The position numbers and the translations under genes are program-made. Shown piece after piece: positions 46,801 to 59,052 of a stretch of DNA of 64,000 nt. This stretch comes from Monocercomonoides exilis (Eukaryota > Preaxostyla > Oxymonadida > Polymastigidae). The notes under the pieces are model-generated. The model saw nothing but the letters and a program-made list of their open reading frames with translations. It was not told where the DNA came from and did no database searches. The stretch lies in contig LSRY02000029.1 in the NCBI GenBank assembly GCA_001643675.2, positions 744,001 to 808,000 of the forward strand. The letters run 5' to 3'. Numbering within the stretch: the stretch's first letter is position 1; the number at the start of each line of letters is the position of its first letter.

Positions 46801-49800
46801 GTCTGAGACCAGCAAAGACCAGATTCTGGGCAGTGCAGTGCCTCCGCTTTCTCCCTCTGGCTCCACCCTCTCTTCCACACAGACATCTGCCTTGGGCTCC
46901 ACCACTCCGAAGTTCAAGCGGCCTTCCTCTCGAAAGAATGCAGACGGTACAACAGTCACCCTCAGCCGCATTTCTGCCTCTTCTCCGTCTTCCAACACAC
47001 CATCTCCTCGCTCCATTGGTGCTCCTCCATCTTCTTCCTCGCCTATCACATACGAGCGGACAGAGCCCAACTTCCTGTCAAGTGCCAGCCATCTTTCGAA
47101 CCTCTCCCCTCAGAGCACAGCGCGTTCTTTCGAGTCTTCCATCACCCCGTCTGATCTGCAGTCATCCCATTCGCCTTCACAGCCTTCGCTTTCTGGTGCT
47201 GCCACGTCGTTCACAGTCACTCCGTTTGTGCTGATTACTCCAACGACGTATTCGCTGTTTCCAGTGAGTTGGCTCAGTCTGAATGACGAGGAAGACAGAG
47301 GAGACGAGAAGAACGAGCAGACGCTGCTGTTTCTGTGTCGTGTGCTTAAAGAAGAGGCAGCAAAGAACAAAGAGAAGGAGAAAGGTGATGGAAAGGAAGG
47401 AGGAAGAGGAGGAAACAGAAACAGGAGCAGAGACAGAAGAGAAGAGTTGGAAATGAAGACTGCCACTTCATTGTGGAGGAGTGACGATGAAAGCGATGAT
47501 AGCGAAGGCAATGGAAGAGATAATGGTGTGTTCATTAATTTTGCAATTGATGCTCGTTTTTGTATAAATCTGTTTATCTGTTTTAATTTTTGTAACATTC
47601 AATGAAATTAATGCTTTGTCCTTTTTTATTTTCAAAATTCTTATTCATTTATAAATAAATTCAATCTTTATATATAAATATCAATTGATCTTTTGCAGGC
47701 TTCTTCTTCTTCTCTGATTCAGGAGAAGACGACAAAGACAACAACGACGACTTGTTTGATGGACCTTCTGAGATTATCATATCCCCTTGCTCTTTTCTCT
47801 CAACACACGTATTTGTCCTCACACCTCCTCTTCCTGTTTCTCTTTCTTCTCTTCTTTCTTCTCCATCTTCTCCAGTCATCCACCGCCACATCACCTCTTC
47901 TTCTTATTCTTCTTCTATTTCATCCTCCTCCTCCTCCTCTTCTTCTTCTTCTTCTCATTCGTCTTCTTCCTCTTCAAACTGCCTCTGTCCACTCTGCACT
48001 CCACCTCTTCCACCGCCAAAGCCTCAGGAAATTGCACCAACAGAGTTGCCGTGGGTGACTGGGGCATCACTTACAATCCTTTGTGGCACAGCGAAGGAGA
48101 AGAAGAAGCAGAGGGGAGGCAGAACAAGCGAGAGAAGGCGAGAAGAGGAGAAAAAGGACAAGCTGAGAGGAAGAGAAGGAGTCAGGAGAAGAAGCGAACA
48201 GTTTGAAGATTTTGCCAAAATGAAAGAAGATGAAAACTTGGCAACGACAAGCGATAGGAAGAGCTACCAAGACAAGCTTTCGTTGAATGAGGATGATATA
48301 TTTGCCGGTGTTGATTTGGAGAAGCCGGTGCCTTTGGTTGTGCTGGACGACAGAGAAGCTGAAGAGATCGACAGGATGATGGAACTGAAGAGTCGCAGTG
48401 GATGCAGAAGAGGCAACAGCACAGCCGAAGAAGACATAAACAGCAGGAATGAAGGAAACGATAAAACACTCACCAGGAAGAGATCAAGAAAGGCAGCAAA
48501 CGAGATGGGAAGCGATGGAGACGAGAGAGAAGGAAGAGAAGATGATGCAATAGAACCAGAGCGGAGGGAGAGTCAGCCGTGGGAGATGGAGGATGTGATG
48601 GATGATGAAGACTTTGAGGTTGGGCAGGTGATTGGAGGGAAGACAGAATCGCTGTTCAGAGCACCAGACTTTGACACGGACACAGATGAGGGATATGAAG
48701 CAGATGAAGAAGAGGACGAGGAGGATGCAGACGATTCAGATGGAAACAGCACAGAAAAGCAGAAGTGGGCAAGCAACGGAGACAGCAGTGAGCTGTCAGA
48801 AGGCGATGTGCACAAAAGAAAGAGGAATGAGAAGAAGAAGCAGCAGCCAGTGCGGTTCTATGAAAGACCCTCTGATCGCTTCAACCAGCCTGTGCATGAG
48901 CCACATGATGCTATCAGAGCAGAGGAGAGCGGAGAAGAGGTGCCCAACCGCACTCTGCTCGATCTTCAACGAAGAGGAGCACTTGCAAATGCTGACTCAG
49001 ACGATGAAGAAGAAGACGAGGGCGATGCGTGGGGCGATAGTCCGTTTGACAATGTTCCTGATGAGTCTGCCATTCAGCGGGCGCAGCTGCAGAAGAGTCT
49101 GCATCTGAAGCAGATGAAGCTGGCTGGCAGAGCATCGTCTGGAACTGCTGCTTTTGTGACTGCCACAACAGCTGGGGGAAGTCTGTTTAATGAAGAAGAC
49201 GCACATGGAGTAGGCATTGTGACTGGGCTGATCACTCATTCCTTCTTGTATCTGCCCTCGCCTGATGCAGATGCAGGGGATGCACCCACAGGAAGATTCT
49301 ATTCTGACCCGTTCTGTCTTCAGACAGAACCGAAAGCGGCTGAGAAGAAGTTCGAGAAGGATAAAAGAGATTCTTTGCCAAAGGATACAGAAAAGGGTGT
49401 GATTGATTGAATTTAAAGATTAAAACTTATAATTGCTTTATCCATTTCATTGTAATGTTGCTTTGCAATCTCCTTTATTTATATATTATTTATAATTATT
49501 ATTATCAATATTTCATAAATATAGACTTTTCATCTCCGCTTCCATCGTATCGAAACGGCTCTCAAGTGCCTCCTCTCTCTCTCGATTCTCTTTCTCCTGT
49601 CCCATCACAGCGCAAGCGCCCTGTCCCATCTCTTTCATCTTCATCTTCTTCTTCTCCGCATTCGTCGTCCTCTCAGAGTCTGGTGCCTGTCTCGCCCACT
49701 GGGCGCTCCTCGCAGTCGTCATGCACCCAGCTGTCTCCACACCAAATGCGCCCTCAGTCGCATCTGCAGAACACTCTCCACTCATCCAACATGTCCTCAC

Positions 49801-50345
49801 AGGCACACAACTCAAAGAGGAAACTCAGCTCAGCGGCAGAACTCGCCCTGCTTGCGCGGTCGGAAAGATTTGAGCGACGGCATCTGGCAGCGGCGGCAGA
49901 GTCAGACGATGTTCTGTACAGTTTGGAGGAGTTTGAGAGAGAAAGAGCCGGAGGAGAAGACGAAGACAGCGAGGACGAGAATGGGAATGACTCAGAGAAT
50001 GACAGCAGCAACAGCAGGATAGACAGCGACAACGAGCTGAACTACACGCGCAGACGAGGCAGAGCAGGGAAAGCACATAGAGAGGGCGAGACACAGAGAG
50101 AAGAAGATGATGAGGAATCTGATACAACTTCATCATCACTCAAAACTGCTTCTGATTGCGAAAGAATGAAGAACAGAAGACGGCTGCGCAAAGCTGCTGC
50201 GAAAGAGGTTCGCAAACAGTTGAATGCAGATAAATGGGAGCAGGAATGGAAACAAACAGACCACCCCCTGTTGTTTCGCTTTGTTTCTGGTTGGTGGCGC
50301 ATTGCATCTTTCCTCCATTCACATAATCAAAGAAACATTAACTAA
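41669..50345 (+). CDS. Giant serine-rich protein with helical segments, unassigned
   Basis: Three exons (41669-47525, 47699-49396, 49525-50345; GT-AG introns of 173 and 128 nt) give about 2,791 residues. The protein alternates poly-Ser and Ser/Pro/Thr linkers with ordered, Leu-rich helical blocks: AWGSTLLLILFACASPLSQQ near residue 115, LPVLRQFLFCLLYILRRTPF near 430, RLCRSIIFCINSLHCLLSTV near 760, LWALSTLSIRCLIRILPLCS near 910, and VRCFLFVHLVMPTVLTVILS near 1,280. The last third is acidic and charged with a Lys/Arg-rich C-terminal helix. Scattered helical blocks suggest an armadillo/HEAT-like scaffold broken by inserts, but I recognise no family. The start chosen is ATG 41669 because upstream sequence resembles an untranslated T-rich leader with an AG just before it. 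Confidence 0.7.
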
Positions 50346-50489
50346 ATTTATCATTTTGATTGATTATCTTATCTTTACAACAACCTCTATTCAATTATTT
50401 TATATTTTTATGCATTTGCTTATTTGCATATTATTAGATACATTTTCGTGCTCACTCATTATTTCACCCTTTATCATTCCATTTCATTT

Positions 50490-51273
50490 ATGTCATTCGA
50501 AAAAGCGCCTGAAAAGCGGCAAAGATACAGAATAAAAATCATTTCAATGGGGTATTGTTTTCTATTTTTCATGTTATCATCTTTTAATGTTGCATTATCG
50601 ACAGTGACAGTGGAGTTGGGAAAAGCTGCTTGATAAAACGTTTTTGCGAAAAAAAAGTATAGAAACGTTAATTTTACGAGAAATATAACCATATAAAGTT
50701 TGTTTCAAAATACATTTCAACGATTGGTGTAGATTTTGGAATGAAGCCCATTGATGTTGGAGGGGTTGATGTGAGAGTTTGAATTTTTATTGTTGGGTAT
50801 CAATTTTTTAAAAAAATTTTAGGTTAATTTGTTTGATTTCGCAGGCGCAGATTGCTATCTTGAAATAAGAAATGAATTTTATAGAGATTCTGAAGGAGTT
50901 TGAATGCTTCTGTATATTTATCACTTAAATTTAGCTTTCTCAAGGCAATTCTTGTCTTTGATGTCAATTCAAGACCAACTTTTTTAAATATTCAAAAGTG
51001 GATTGAAGAATCTGAAAAATATGGTGCTCATGATATGATAATTACTCTAATTGGTAACAAGGTTTTTAAGAAATATTCATTTAATGCGTATTAAAATTAA
51101 TTTGTCTTTAGATTGATCTAAAAAAACGTCAAGTTTCAGAAAAGGAGGCTCAATCATGGGCGATTGCAAAAGGTTTTAGATATATTGAAACATCATCTGC
51201 AACAGGTGAAGGAGTAGACACTGCGTTTTTATCTCTCATTTCCGCAGTTGCAGACAAACATAAGCAGCAATGA
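50490..51273 (+). CDS. RJL: RJL-family small GTPase (Rab-like, no J domain)
   Basis: Six exons (50490-50551, 50605-50656, 50699-50770, 50823-50897, 50945-51061, 51112-51273) give 179 residues. Motifs: P-loop ISMGDSGVGKSCLIKRFCEK, switch region FVSKYISTIGVDFG, FDFAGADCYLEIRNEFYRD in place of the usual DTAGQE, guanine-binding GNKID, and ETSSATGEG. The sequence closely follows animal DNAJC27/Rbj (RIKVISMG, CEKRFVSKY, EVRNEFYKD), but it ends after the GTPase with no C-terminal J domain and no prenylation cysteines. RJL proteins are reported to occur in organisms with flagella, so a flagellar role is inferred. Substitution of the switch II Gln region suggests weak intrinsic GTP hydrolysis. It begins 145 bp after the giant Ser-rich gene. 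Confidence 0.9.
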
Positions 51274-51760
51274 TCTTAAAAAGTGACATTTCACCATCAT
51301 CACTTCACCATTTATATCAAAAATTTTCTTTCTTTTTATTGTTGAATTTTTAATTTCTAAATTATTTTGAACGTAAACAGAATTGAAAATTAAAAAACGA
51401 CGAAATTTCCTTTTCTTTTTTGATACAAAATTTCTTTTAATATGAACGAATTTGTTTAGAAAACGAGCAAAATTGATAAATAAAGTTTCTAACAATGTTA
51501 GGTGGTTATGTTTTTTTTTTCCATTTTACTCCGTTTTTTCACAGTATTTTTTGATTTCAAATTGACTTATGCTAAGCCACTGACAAATTTTTTTGATGTC
51601 AGTCACTTAAAAAATTTCTCAAGAAAAAAATAATATCTGATTTTCGTTTACAATTTTCATTATTGTGTATACCTTTATAAAAAACTGAGAAGAATAAGAA
51701 GAAAAGGAAAAGGAAAACAAAAAAAGAATGCCAGTTTATATTTAAGTGCATGACAGCAAA
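51274..51760. other. Spacer between convergent genes
   Basis: About 490 bp between the RJL gene (+) and the AAA-like gene (-). AT-rich, no gene seen. Confidence 0.5.
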
Positions 51761-54700
51761 TCAACAGCTGAGAGGAAGCGGTGAAGCCTCAACAGCCTCA
51801 GATATGATCGAATGAATGAAATCCAGAACCGTGTTGAACATCACTTCTCTTTCAGCAGGTGCTCTTTTCAGCTTGCCAAAGGGTGAAACACTTGGCCCAG
51901 GTGCATTTAGCTCCTGCTCATCAGTTGAGATGTCCTGTGCATGCGAGACTTTCAACAGCTTCTTCAGAAGGAATGTGGATGAGGCTGTGCTTGCTGTGCT
52001 CAGCGGGATGCCAAATGCAACTGACGCAAGCTGGCGGAAAGCCAACCGAAATGCAGAAGAGCCCGAGTAATACAACCCCAAAAGAGAAGGCAGCGGGGAA
52101 GATGCGCTGCGCCGATAAGCGTCTTTTGGAGAGGACTCCATCGCATCTGAGGCTGATTCTGAGAGAGGAGACGGAAACGGCGAACCAGCCCCCAAAGCAA
52201 ACATCGCTTCAGAAGAGGGCAATGAAGACGAGCCCTCGAGCTGTCCAGATGATGGGAAGAAAGCCGATGGAGAGACAGCAGCTGCTGATACTTTTGATTG
52301 CGTGTTTGAAGAAGAATTATGAGGAGGAGGAGGAGGAGGTAGTGGTGGTGCTGGAGGCGGAGGAGGAGCAGGCGCAGGAGCAGTTGGGATGCTTTCTGAA
52401 GTGCATGAAATGTCTTTTGCTGAAGTGGAAGATATTTGAGTTGAAGCCTCATTGCTTTCTTGCTCCGATGGGCTTTGCACCAAACTGCAATCGCTGTCTG
52501 ACAATGAAAGCGATTCAGGCGATGAAACGAACGATGAACGAAAAACATCACCAAAGTTCGATTTCTTCTTCTGCTGTTCAGCTGACAATTCAGACTGTTG
52601 CTGTTTTGGATCTGACTCACAGCATTCCTTCCCATTTGGCTGTTCGCACTCTTTTCGTCCCTTCCCCAAACATTCAACCTCACTTTTGGCAGACTCAACA
52701 CCAACAGCTTTCGCTTCTGATTCCTTTCCTGAATCATCTGAGGGAGAAGCGGGAGAAGAGGACGGATGAGATTCTGTCAATTTTGTGAATGATGGCAGCT
52801 GTCGCAATGAAGTTGCATGCAACGAGTCTGACAGCTGCACAGGAGTGCCTTCATCCAGCCCTTCGTCATCTCCATTTTCATCTGAAGCATTCTCAGACAC
52901 TTTGCTTGAATTTTGGAAGAAGCTCGTCTTCGATCCAACCTCATTGAACATTTTCCCGCTTTCTCCTTTTTCTGCTTCATCTCCTGAACTGTGCTTAACC
53001 TCCCACCGCTCTTCATTATCGCACCCACTCCCGTACAAACTCCTTTCCCCTTTCTCTTCTGCAAAGCTTGAATCAAAAGGGCTGAACGGGAAGACGCTGC
53101 TGCTCTTCTGCTCTCTCTCCCCTCCTCTCTCAAGTCCCTCCATCTCCTCTCCCCCCAGCGGATCGGCGTCTCTCGCCTGTCTCAGGAGCATCCACATCAT
53201 CGACACTGCCTGTGCCGCTGGTGCTGGCCGAACAGTCATGCGATGTGCCAGAAGATCCACCAAGCAGCGCTGGATGTCTGCTGCCGACACAAACAGCACA
53301 CACTCACCAGCTGAACTTTCTCTGCTCTCACACTCGCCCGATTCCATCATAACAGTCCCAGAAGCAGAAGCAGAAGCAGAAGCAGAAGCAGAAACAGAAC
53401 AGATTGACGGATTTCCAGCACCTCGAAACTGAAAAGGTGCAAATGAAGTTCTTCTGCGCATTTTAACTGCATCCAGCGAAGACGAGGCATCAGGAACACG
53501 CACACACGAAGAGGTCGGAGGAAGGCTAAGAGATGCAGACGACAACTCAGCTGCAGAGGACAATGCGTGCTGTGTCTGAGGAAGGAGAGGCGAGCGCATC
53601 GACGACTGTGCAGAGTGCATGCTGCGGACAGCGGGCAGTTCAGAACATGATGACGAAGTGGATGAGTTCGAAAGCGGAGATGGTCGCATGGTTGCAGAGG
53701 AAGATGCACAGAATCCAGATGGCACAGAAACAGAAGAAGATATGGAAGAGGAAGAGGAATGGGAAAAAGATGAAGAAAAAGGCATCGACGGAGACAAGTC
53801 TGAAATGCGGGTGGATGTCTGAGCCATCGAAAACGACGGGCGATGTGAGTCTGCCAGCGAAATGATGCGAGGCGTTGGCATCTGTGCTTGTGCAGATGAC
53901 AAAGCAAAAGGAGAGGAAGATGAAGAGGAAGAGGAAGAACCAGCAGCTGAAGCAGACACATCGAGTGACATGCTTGTTTTGTGCTGGTCGTTCTGCGAAG
54001 AGCGAAGTGTCGAGTCAGCAGCAAGGGAAGACAGCGCAGATGACTGAGTTGCGCTGCGAATGTGACCGATGAATGCAACGTGAGTGGAGGAAATGGGAGA
54101 AAACGGAGAAATCGGCGTTGGGCATGATGGCGGAAGAGGAGACCCTGAAAAAGAGGGGTTCTGCACTGAGAAGCAGCCCAAAGAAGATGGAGTTCCAGCA
54201 GGCGAAGGGGTGATGTGCAGAGAGGAAAACGAGGAAAGTGCAGAAGAGTAGGATGGATACATCAAAAGCGAAGGAATCTTCTGCGAGTCGAGGTGAGTGA
54301 GCGAATGGACTGTCGAGACAAACGAGATGATCGAAGTGAGAAGATCGGGAGAAGCCGGAAACGATGCAACCAAAGGATGGCACTCAATCTGACCCAGTAA
54401 ATCGTTCACTTGTCGCAACGGCAATAGCGTTTTCACAAAAGTGTTGAAATGAGGAAATCAAAAATCAATCGGCGCAAGAAACAGACAAAGAAATAAAAAA
54501 TAAAACAAAAGAAAGAAGCATACAATAAAGCGAGAGCGAGTTGTGCACAAAAGACCGGTTCAAAGACACTCGCATTGCAATCAGATCTTCCTCTGAAAAG
54601 CGATCAAGCGGTTTTTCTTCCATGCAAGATGCCCCTCCCTTCAACACTTCCTGTTCAGGCTTTTGCTCTGTTCTGCAAAAAGCAACCATTCAAATCAAAA

Positions 54701-55585
54701 CAAATCAGAAAAATTTGACTTTGGCAAATAAACCACTCATCACACACATATACGGATAGTAATAGTGCAACTCTGGCTGCAGATCAGACGATGAAACCAG
54801 AAACTGTTTAAGAAGCCCAGGAGCGCAGTATCTCCACGGAACAGAGATAAACGAAGGAGGGACAAACGATGGAAACTGGTCACGGTACGGAGCACGCATC
54901 TTTGGCCTCTGTAGAAGCATTGGAGCGGAAACAATCCCAATGCCCACGAAGACGGTTGGACGAACAAGCATCCATCCATCAGACAATGAGAGATTTGGAG
55001 TGGACAGAAACTATCAAATGAATCAACGTTGAAAAAAAAGGATTCCCCAAGAAATTCATAAAAATAGTGAAGGTGCATCAAATTAAGCAAAGATACCTCT
55101 GCAACTGCATTCTGTGCATCAGGGGGTGCCAGGTCGAGGTTGTTGAATATCACTATATTCGGCAGAAGGCGCACTGGCTCTCCGTCCCTGTTTCACCCAC
55201 GCAAATGCAAATACAGTTTTATAAATTATCACTGTCAATAAAATTCAAATATCCAAAATACACACAATTCTGAAACAATATAAACAACAATTTCTCATTT
55301 TTGAGAAAAACTGCCACAAAACAAAATGCAAAAACCTATCATCCGCGACTCTTCCATGACTGCTGAGTAAAATCCAGCCGCACTTGTCTTCTCCATGTCA
55401 ATCGAAACAATGTCCAGATCAAACACCGAAAGAAGAAACTGTCTTTCATCGCCTTCCTGCTTTGTTAGCAGGCAATTCTTCCCTTCTAGCAAGCATGCCA
55501 GCGTTGTCAGCAGCAACGAGGCGTTTGATGGTGTTGATAAAAACACTTTAAGATGGCTCTTCAGCAGACATTTGCTGAAAATCAT
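51761..55585 (-). CDS. Probable AAA+ protein resembling magnesium-chelatase I, with long Ser-rich tail
   Basis: Five exons (55350-55585, 55097-55187, 54748-55010, 54524-54672, 51761-54408) give about 1,128 residues. The N-terminal 280 residues are ordered: LLLTTLACLLEGKNCLL, then LLPNIVIFNNLDLAPPDAQN (Walker-B-like), FVGIGIVSAPMLLQRPKMR leading to RAPYRDQFPSF (sensor and arginine-finger-like), and SLSLYLNDLLGQIECHPLVA (C-terminal lid helix). This order resembles the cytosolic magnesium-chelatase-I-like AAA+ proteins of fungi and protists; a clear Walker A (GKT/S) is not visible, so it may not hydrolyse ATP. The remaining 850 residues are Ser/Pro-rich with a poly-Pro run and an acidic region. 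The donor after exon 1 and the acceptor at 54409 were chosen to keep frame and are the weakest joints. Confidence 0.55.
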
Positions 55586-56251
55586 GCGCCATGAGATAAT
55601 TGTGGGTGCGTCAAAAACATTTTTTTTCCTTTTAATTGCATGCTGACTCTTCCATTATGAACTGTGACTGAAAAAAGATTCTAAATACAGTCGTCGTTGT
55701 TTAAAGATGAGCAAAACGTTTCTTCAAACAACAAAAAGATAAAAGATATATTTTTGAAAAGGAACAGATTGATAACGAAGGACAAATGAATTCAAATGTG
55801 TTTTTTCCTTAAAATTTCACCTCTTCCATCAATTTTTCCACATGATTATTTCTGAATTATCACATTAATTGAAAAATGTTTCCAAAAAATTCCATCAAGT
55901 CGATATCACCAAACTTTTTCAACACGTTTCTTTATTGAACATAAAACACAACTCCAAAAAAGTTATTTGATCTTTCATTTCTTGTGCGAAGTGTTTCATT
56001 ATTAACAACGAATTATTTTTCTAAAAACATTCGAAATACGCTTTTTATCTCATTTGAAAAAAAAAATTAAACAAGAAAAGTTATTGTGTTCGTCTGAATT
56101 AAAAATACAATAAATATTCAATAGGAATAATTTTTCAATTTCAAAATTATTTCATTAATGCTGAAATACGTGATAAAAGAAATTTGAAAAATAAACGTGA
56201 ATAAGTGAGTGAGAAAGTGTGTGCGCAATAAAATTGTTCGAAAAAAAAATG
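55586..56251. other. AT-rich spacer before the 5S array
   Basis: About 660 bp, no gene or repeat recognised. It contains the promoter of the minus-strand AAA-like gene at its left side. Confidence 0.5.
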
Positions 56252-56292
56252 AATTATTGGTTGAATAATAAAATAAATAATAGAGCAAAATA

Positions 56293-56342
56293 GTGAGTGA
56301 GTGAGTGAGTGAGTGAGTGAGTGAGTGAGTGAGTGAGTGAGT
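56293..56342 (+). repeat. (GAGT)n microsatellite at the array edge
   Basis: About 12 perfect GTGA/GAGT tetranucleotide units, followed by GAAT-type repeats. Absent from the other six units, where the same position has degenerate GAAT/GATT motifs. Confidence 0.9.
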
Positions 56343-56678
56343 TAATGAATGAATGAATGAGTGAATGAATGATAAAACAAGTGAATGTATTTTGAAAGTA
56401 AGAGAGGGGGAGAGAATAGGGGAATAAGGGAAGGAAGAAAAGAAAAGAAAAAAGAAAGAGCGTAGTGGTTAATAAAAAAAGGGAATGAAAAAGAAAGGGT
56501 GAAAGAAAGAAGAAGAAAGTTAAAGTTGAAGAGAAAGAGAAAGAGAAAGAGAAAAAAAAAAAGATGAAGATGAAGATGATTGGGAAAGATATTTTGATGA
56601 TGAGAAAAGAAATTGAAAAAGAGAGAGAAAGAGAAAGAAAGAAAAAAAAGAAGGATAGATGGGGAAGATGGGGAAGAT

Positions 56679-56686
56679 TATAAAAG
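56679..56686 (+). promoter_or_regulatory. TATA box upstream of 5S rRNA, repeated in every unit
   Basis: TATAAAAG begins 32 bp before the first base of the 5S gene. The same sequence at the same distance occurs before all seven genes. An upstream TATA at about -30 adds to the internal control region and fits RNA polymerase III genes in several protists, plants and fission yeast. Confidence 0.7.
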
Positions 56687-56710
56687 GGAAGTTTGAGGAA
56701 GTGTGTGTGA

Positions 56711-56826
56711 GCTACGGCCATAGTTGGTCATACGCACCGGATCCCTTCAGACCTCCGAAGTTAAGCGGCCAACGCTGGGTTAGTACTTGGATGGGTGACC
56801 GCCTGGAAAAACCCAGTGCTGTAGCT
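56711..56826 (+). rRNA. 5S ribosomal RNA, copy 1
   Basis: A 116-nt gene with the standard 5S form: 5' GCTACGGCCATA pairing with 3' GTGCTGTAGC, loop-B region CCGATCC-like (CCGGATCCC), and the conserved box A/box C core (GAAGTTAAGCGGCC and GGATGGGTGACCGCC). CTTTTCTTCTTTTTC follows at once and is a polymerase III terminator. 5S is the small RNA of the large ribosomal subunit; here it is organised apart from any visible 18S-28S unit. Confidence 0.97.
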
Positions 56827-57823
56827 TTTCTTCTTTTTCTTTTCCATCTTTTCCATCTTTTTCATCTTTTTCATTATTTTCTCTCTCCTTCTTTATTTTT
56901 TGACTTTTTTTTTTCTATTTCTCATTCAAAGAACCTCTTCTCTTTTCTTTTCACACCTTCTCTTCTTTTCTTTTCTCTTCACTTATTCATTCCTCTCCTC
57001 TTTTTCAATTCAACCTTTTCACTTTTTCCTATTTCTCTTCACTTTCTATCCTGCCTTCATTATTAATTATTATTTTTTCTTTAATTATTATTCCACACCT
57101 TCCCTTCTATTACCCATCTCAAATCAAATTCTTAATGAGAAATATACAAGATGAATGAAAACAAAATGTTAAGAATACAAAATGAGAGAGAGAAAGAAAA
57201 TGAGGGAGAAAGAGAAAAGAGAGTGCAAATGGATAGATGAATAAAGTGAATGAATGAATAAAAAAAGGAAAATAAGAAATCATGCAACACACATTGAAAT
57301 GGAATAGAATTGAAATTACAATGATGTGAAGCGATTTCAAAAGTGAAAGTGAAAGAGAGAAAGATAACAGTTCATGAACGATTGAATGAATGTGGAATTG
57401 AATGTTGAATTGAATGGTAGAAAGAATGATGAATTATTGATTGAATTGATAAAATGAATAATTGAGTGAATGATTGAAGGAGTGAATGAATGAATGAAAT
57501 TTGAAAGTGAGAGAGGGGGAGAGAATAGGGGAATAAGGGAAGGAAGAAAAGAAAAGAAAAAAGAAAGAGCGTAGTGGTTAATAAAAAAGGAGAATGAAAA
57601 AGAAAGGGTGAAAGAAAGAAAGAAGAAGAAAGTTAAAGTTGAAGAGAAAGAGAAAGAGAAAGAAGAAAAGAAGAAGAAGATGATGATTGGGAAAGTTATT
57701 GTGATGATGAGAAAAGAAATTGAAAAAGAAAGAAAGAAAAGAGAAAATAAGAAAAAGAAAAAGAAGGATAGATGGGGAAGATGGGGAAGATTATAAAAGG
57801 GAAGTTTGAGGAAGTGTGTGTGA

Positions 57824-57939
57824 GCTACGGCCATAGTTGGTCATACGCACCGGATCCCTTCAGACCTCCGAAGTTAAGCGGCCAACGCTGGGTTAGTACT
57901 TGGATGGGTGACCGCCTGGAAAAACCCAGTGCTGTAGCT
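57824..57939 (+). rRNA. 5S ribosomal RNA, copy 2
   Basis: Identical to copy 1 over 116 nt; starts 1,113 bp after it. Confidence 0.97.
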
Positions 57940-58936
57940 TTTCTTCTTTTTCTTTTCCATCTTTTCCATCTTTTTCATCTTTTTCATTATTTTCTCTCTC
58001 CTTCTTTATTTTTTGACTTTTTTTTTTTCTATTTCTCATTCAAAGAACCTCTTCTCTTTTCTTTTCACACCTTCTCTTCTTTTCTTTTCTCTTCACTTAT
58101 TCATTCCTCTCCTCTTTTTCAATTCAACCTTTTCACTTTTTCCTATTTCTCTTCACTTTCTATCCTGCCTTCATTATTAATTATTATTTTTTCTTTAATT
58201 ATTATTCCACACCTTCCCTTCTATTACCCATCTCAAATCAAATTCTTAATGAGAAATATACAAGATGAATGAAAACAAAATGTTAAGAATACAAAATGAG
58301 AGAGAGAAAGAAAATGAGGGAGAAAGAGAAAAGAGAGTGCAAATGGATAGATGAATAAAGTGAATGAATGAATAAAAAAAGGAAAATAAGAAATCATGCA
58401 ACACACATTGAAATGGAATAGAATTGAAATTACAATGATGTGAAGCGATTTCAAAAGTGAAAGTGAAAGAGAGAAAGATAACAGTTCATGAACGATTGAA
58501 TGAATGTGGAATTGAATGTTGAATTGAATGGTAGAAAGAATGATGAATTATTGATTGAATTGATAAAATGAATAATTGAGTGAATGATTGAAGGAGTGAA
58601 TGAATGAATGAAATTTGAAAGTGAGAGAGGGGGAGAGAATAGGGGAATAAGGGAAGGAAGAAAAGAAAAGAAAAAAGAAAGAGCGTAGTGGTTAATAAAA
58701 AGGAGAATGAAAAAGAAAGGGTGAAAGAAAGAAAGAAGAAGAAAGTTAAAGTTGAAGAGAAAGAGAAAGAGAAAGAAGAAAAGAAGAAGAAGATGATGAT
58801 TGGGAAAGTTATTGTGATGATGAGAAAAGAAATTGAAAAAGAAAGAAAGAAAAGAGAAAATAAGAAAAAGAAAAAGAAGGATAGATGGGGAAGATGGGGA
58901 AGATTATAAAAGGGAAGTTTGAGGAAGTGTGTGTGA

Positions 58937-59052
58937 GCTACGGCCATAGTTGGTCATACGCACCGGATCCCTTCAGACCTCCGAAGTTAAGCGGCCAACG
59001 CTGGGTTAGTACTTGGATGGGTGACCGCCTGGAAAAACCCAGTGCTGTAGCT
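58937..59052 (+). rRNA. 5S ribosomal RNA, copy 3
   Basis: Identical to copy 1; spacing 1,113 bp. Confidence 0.97.
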
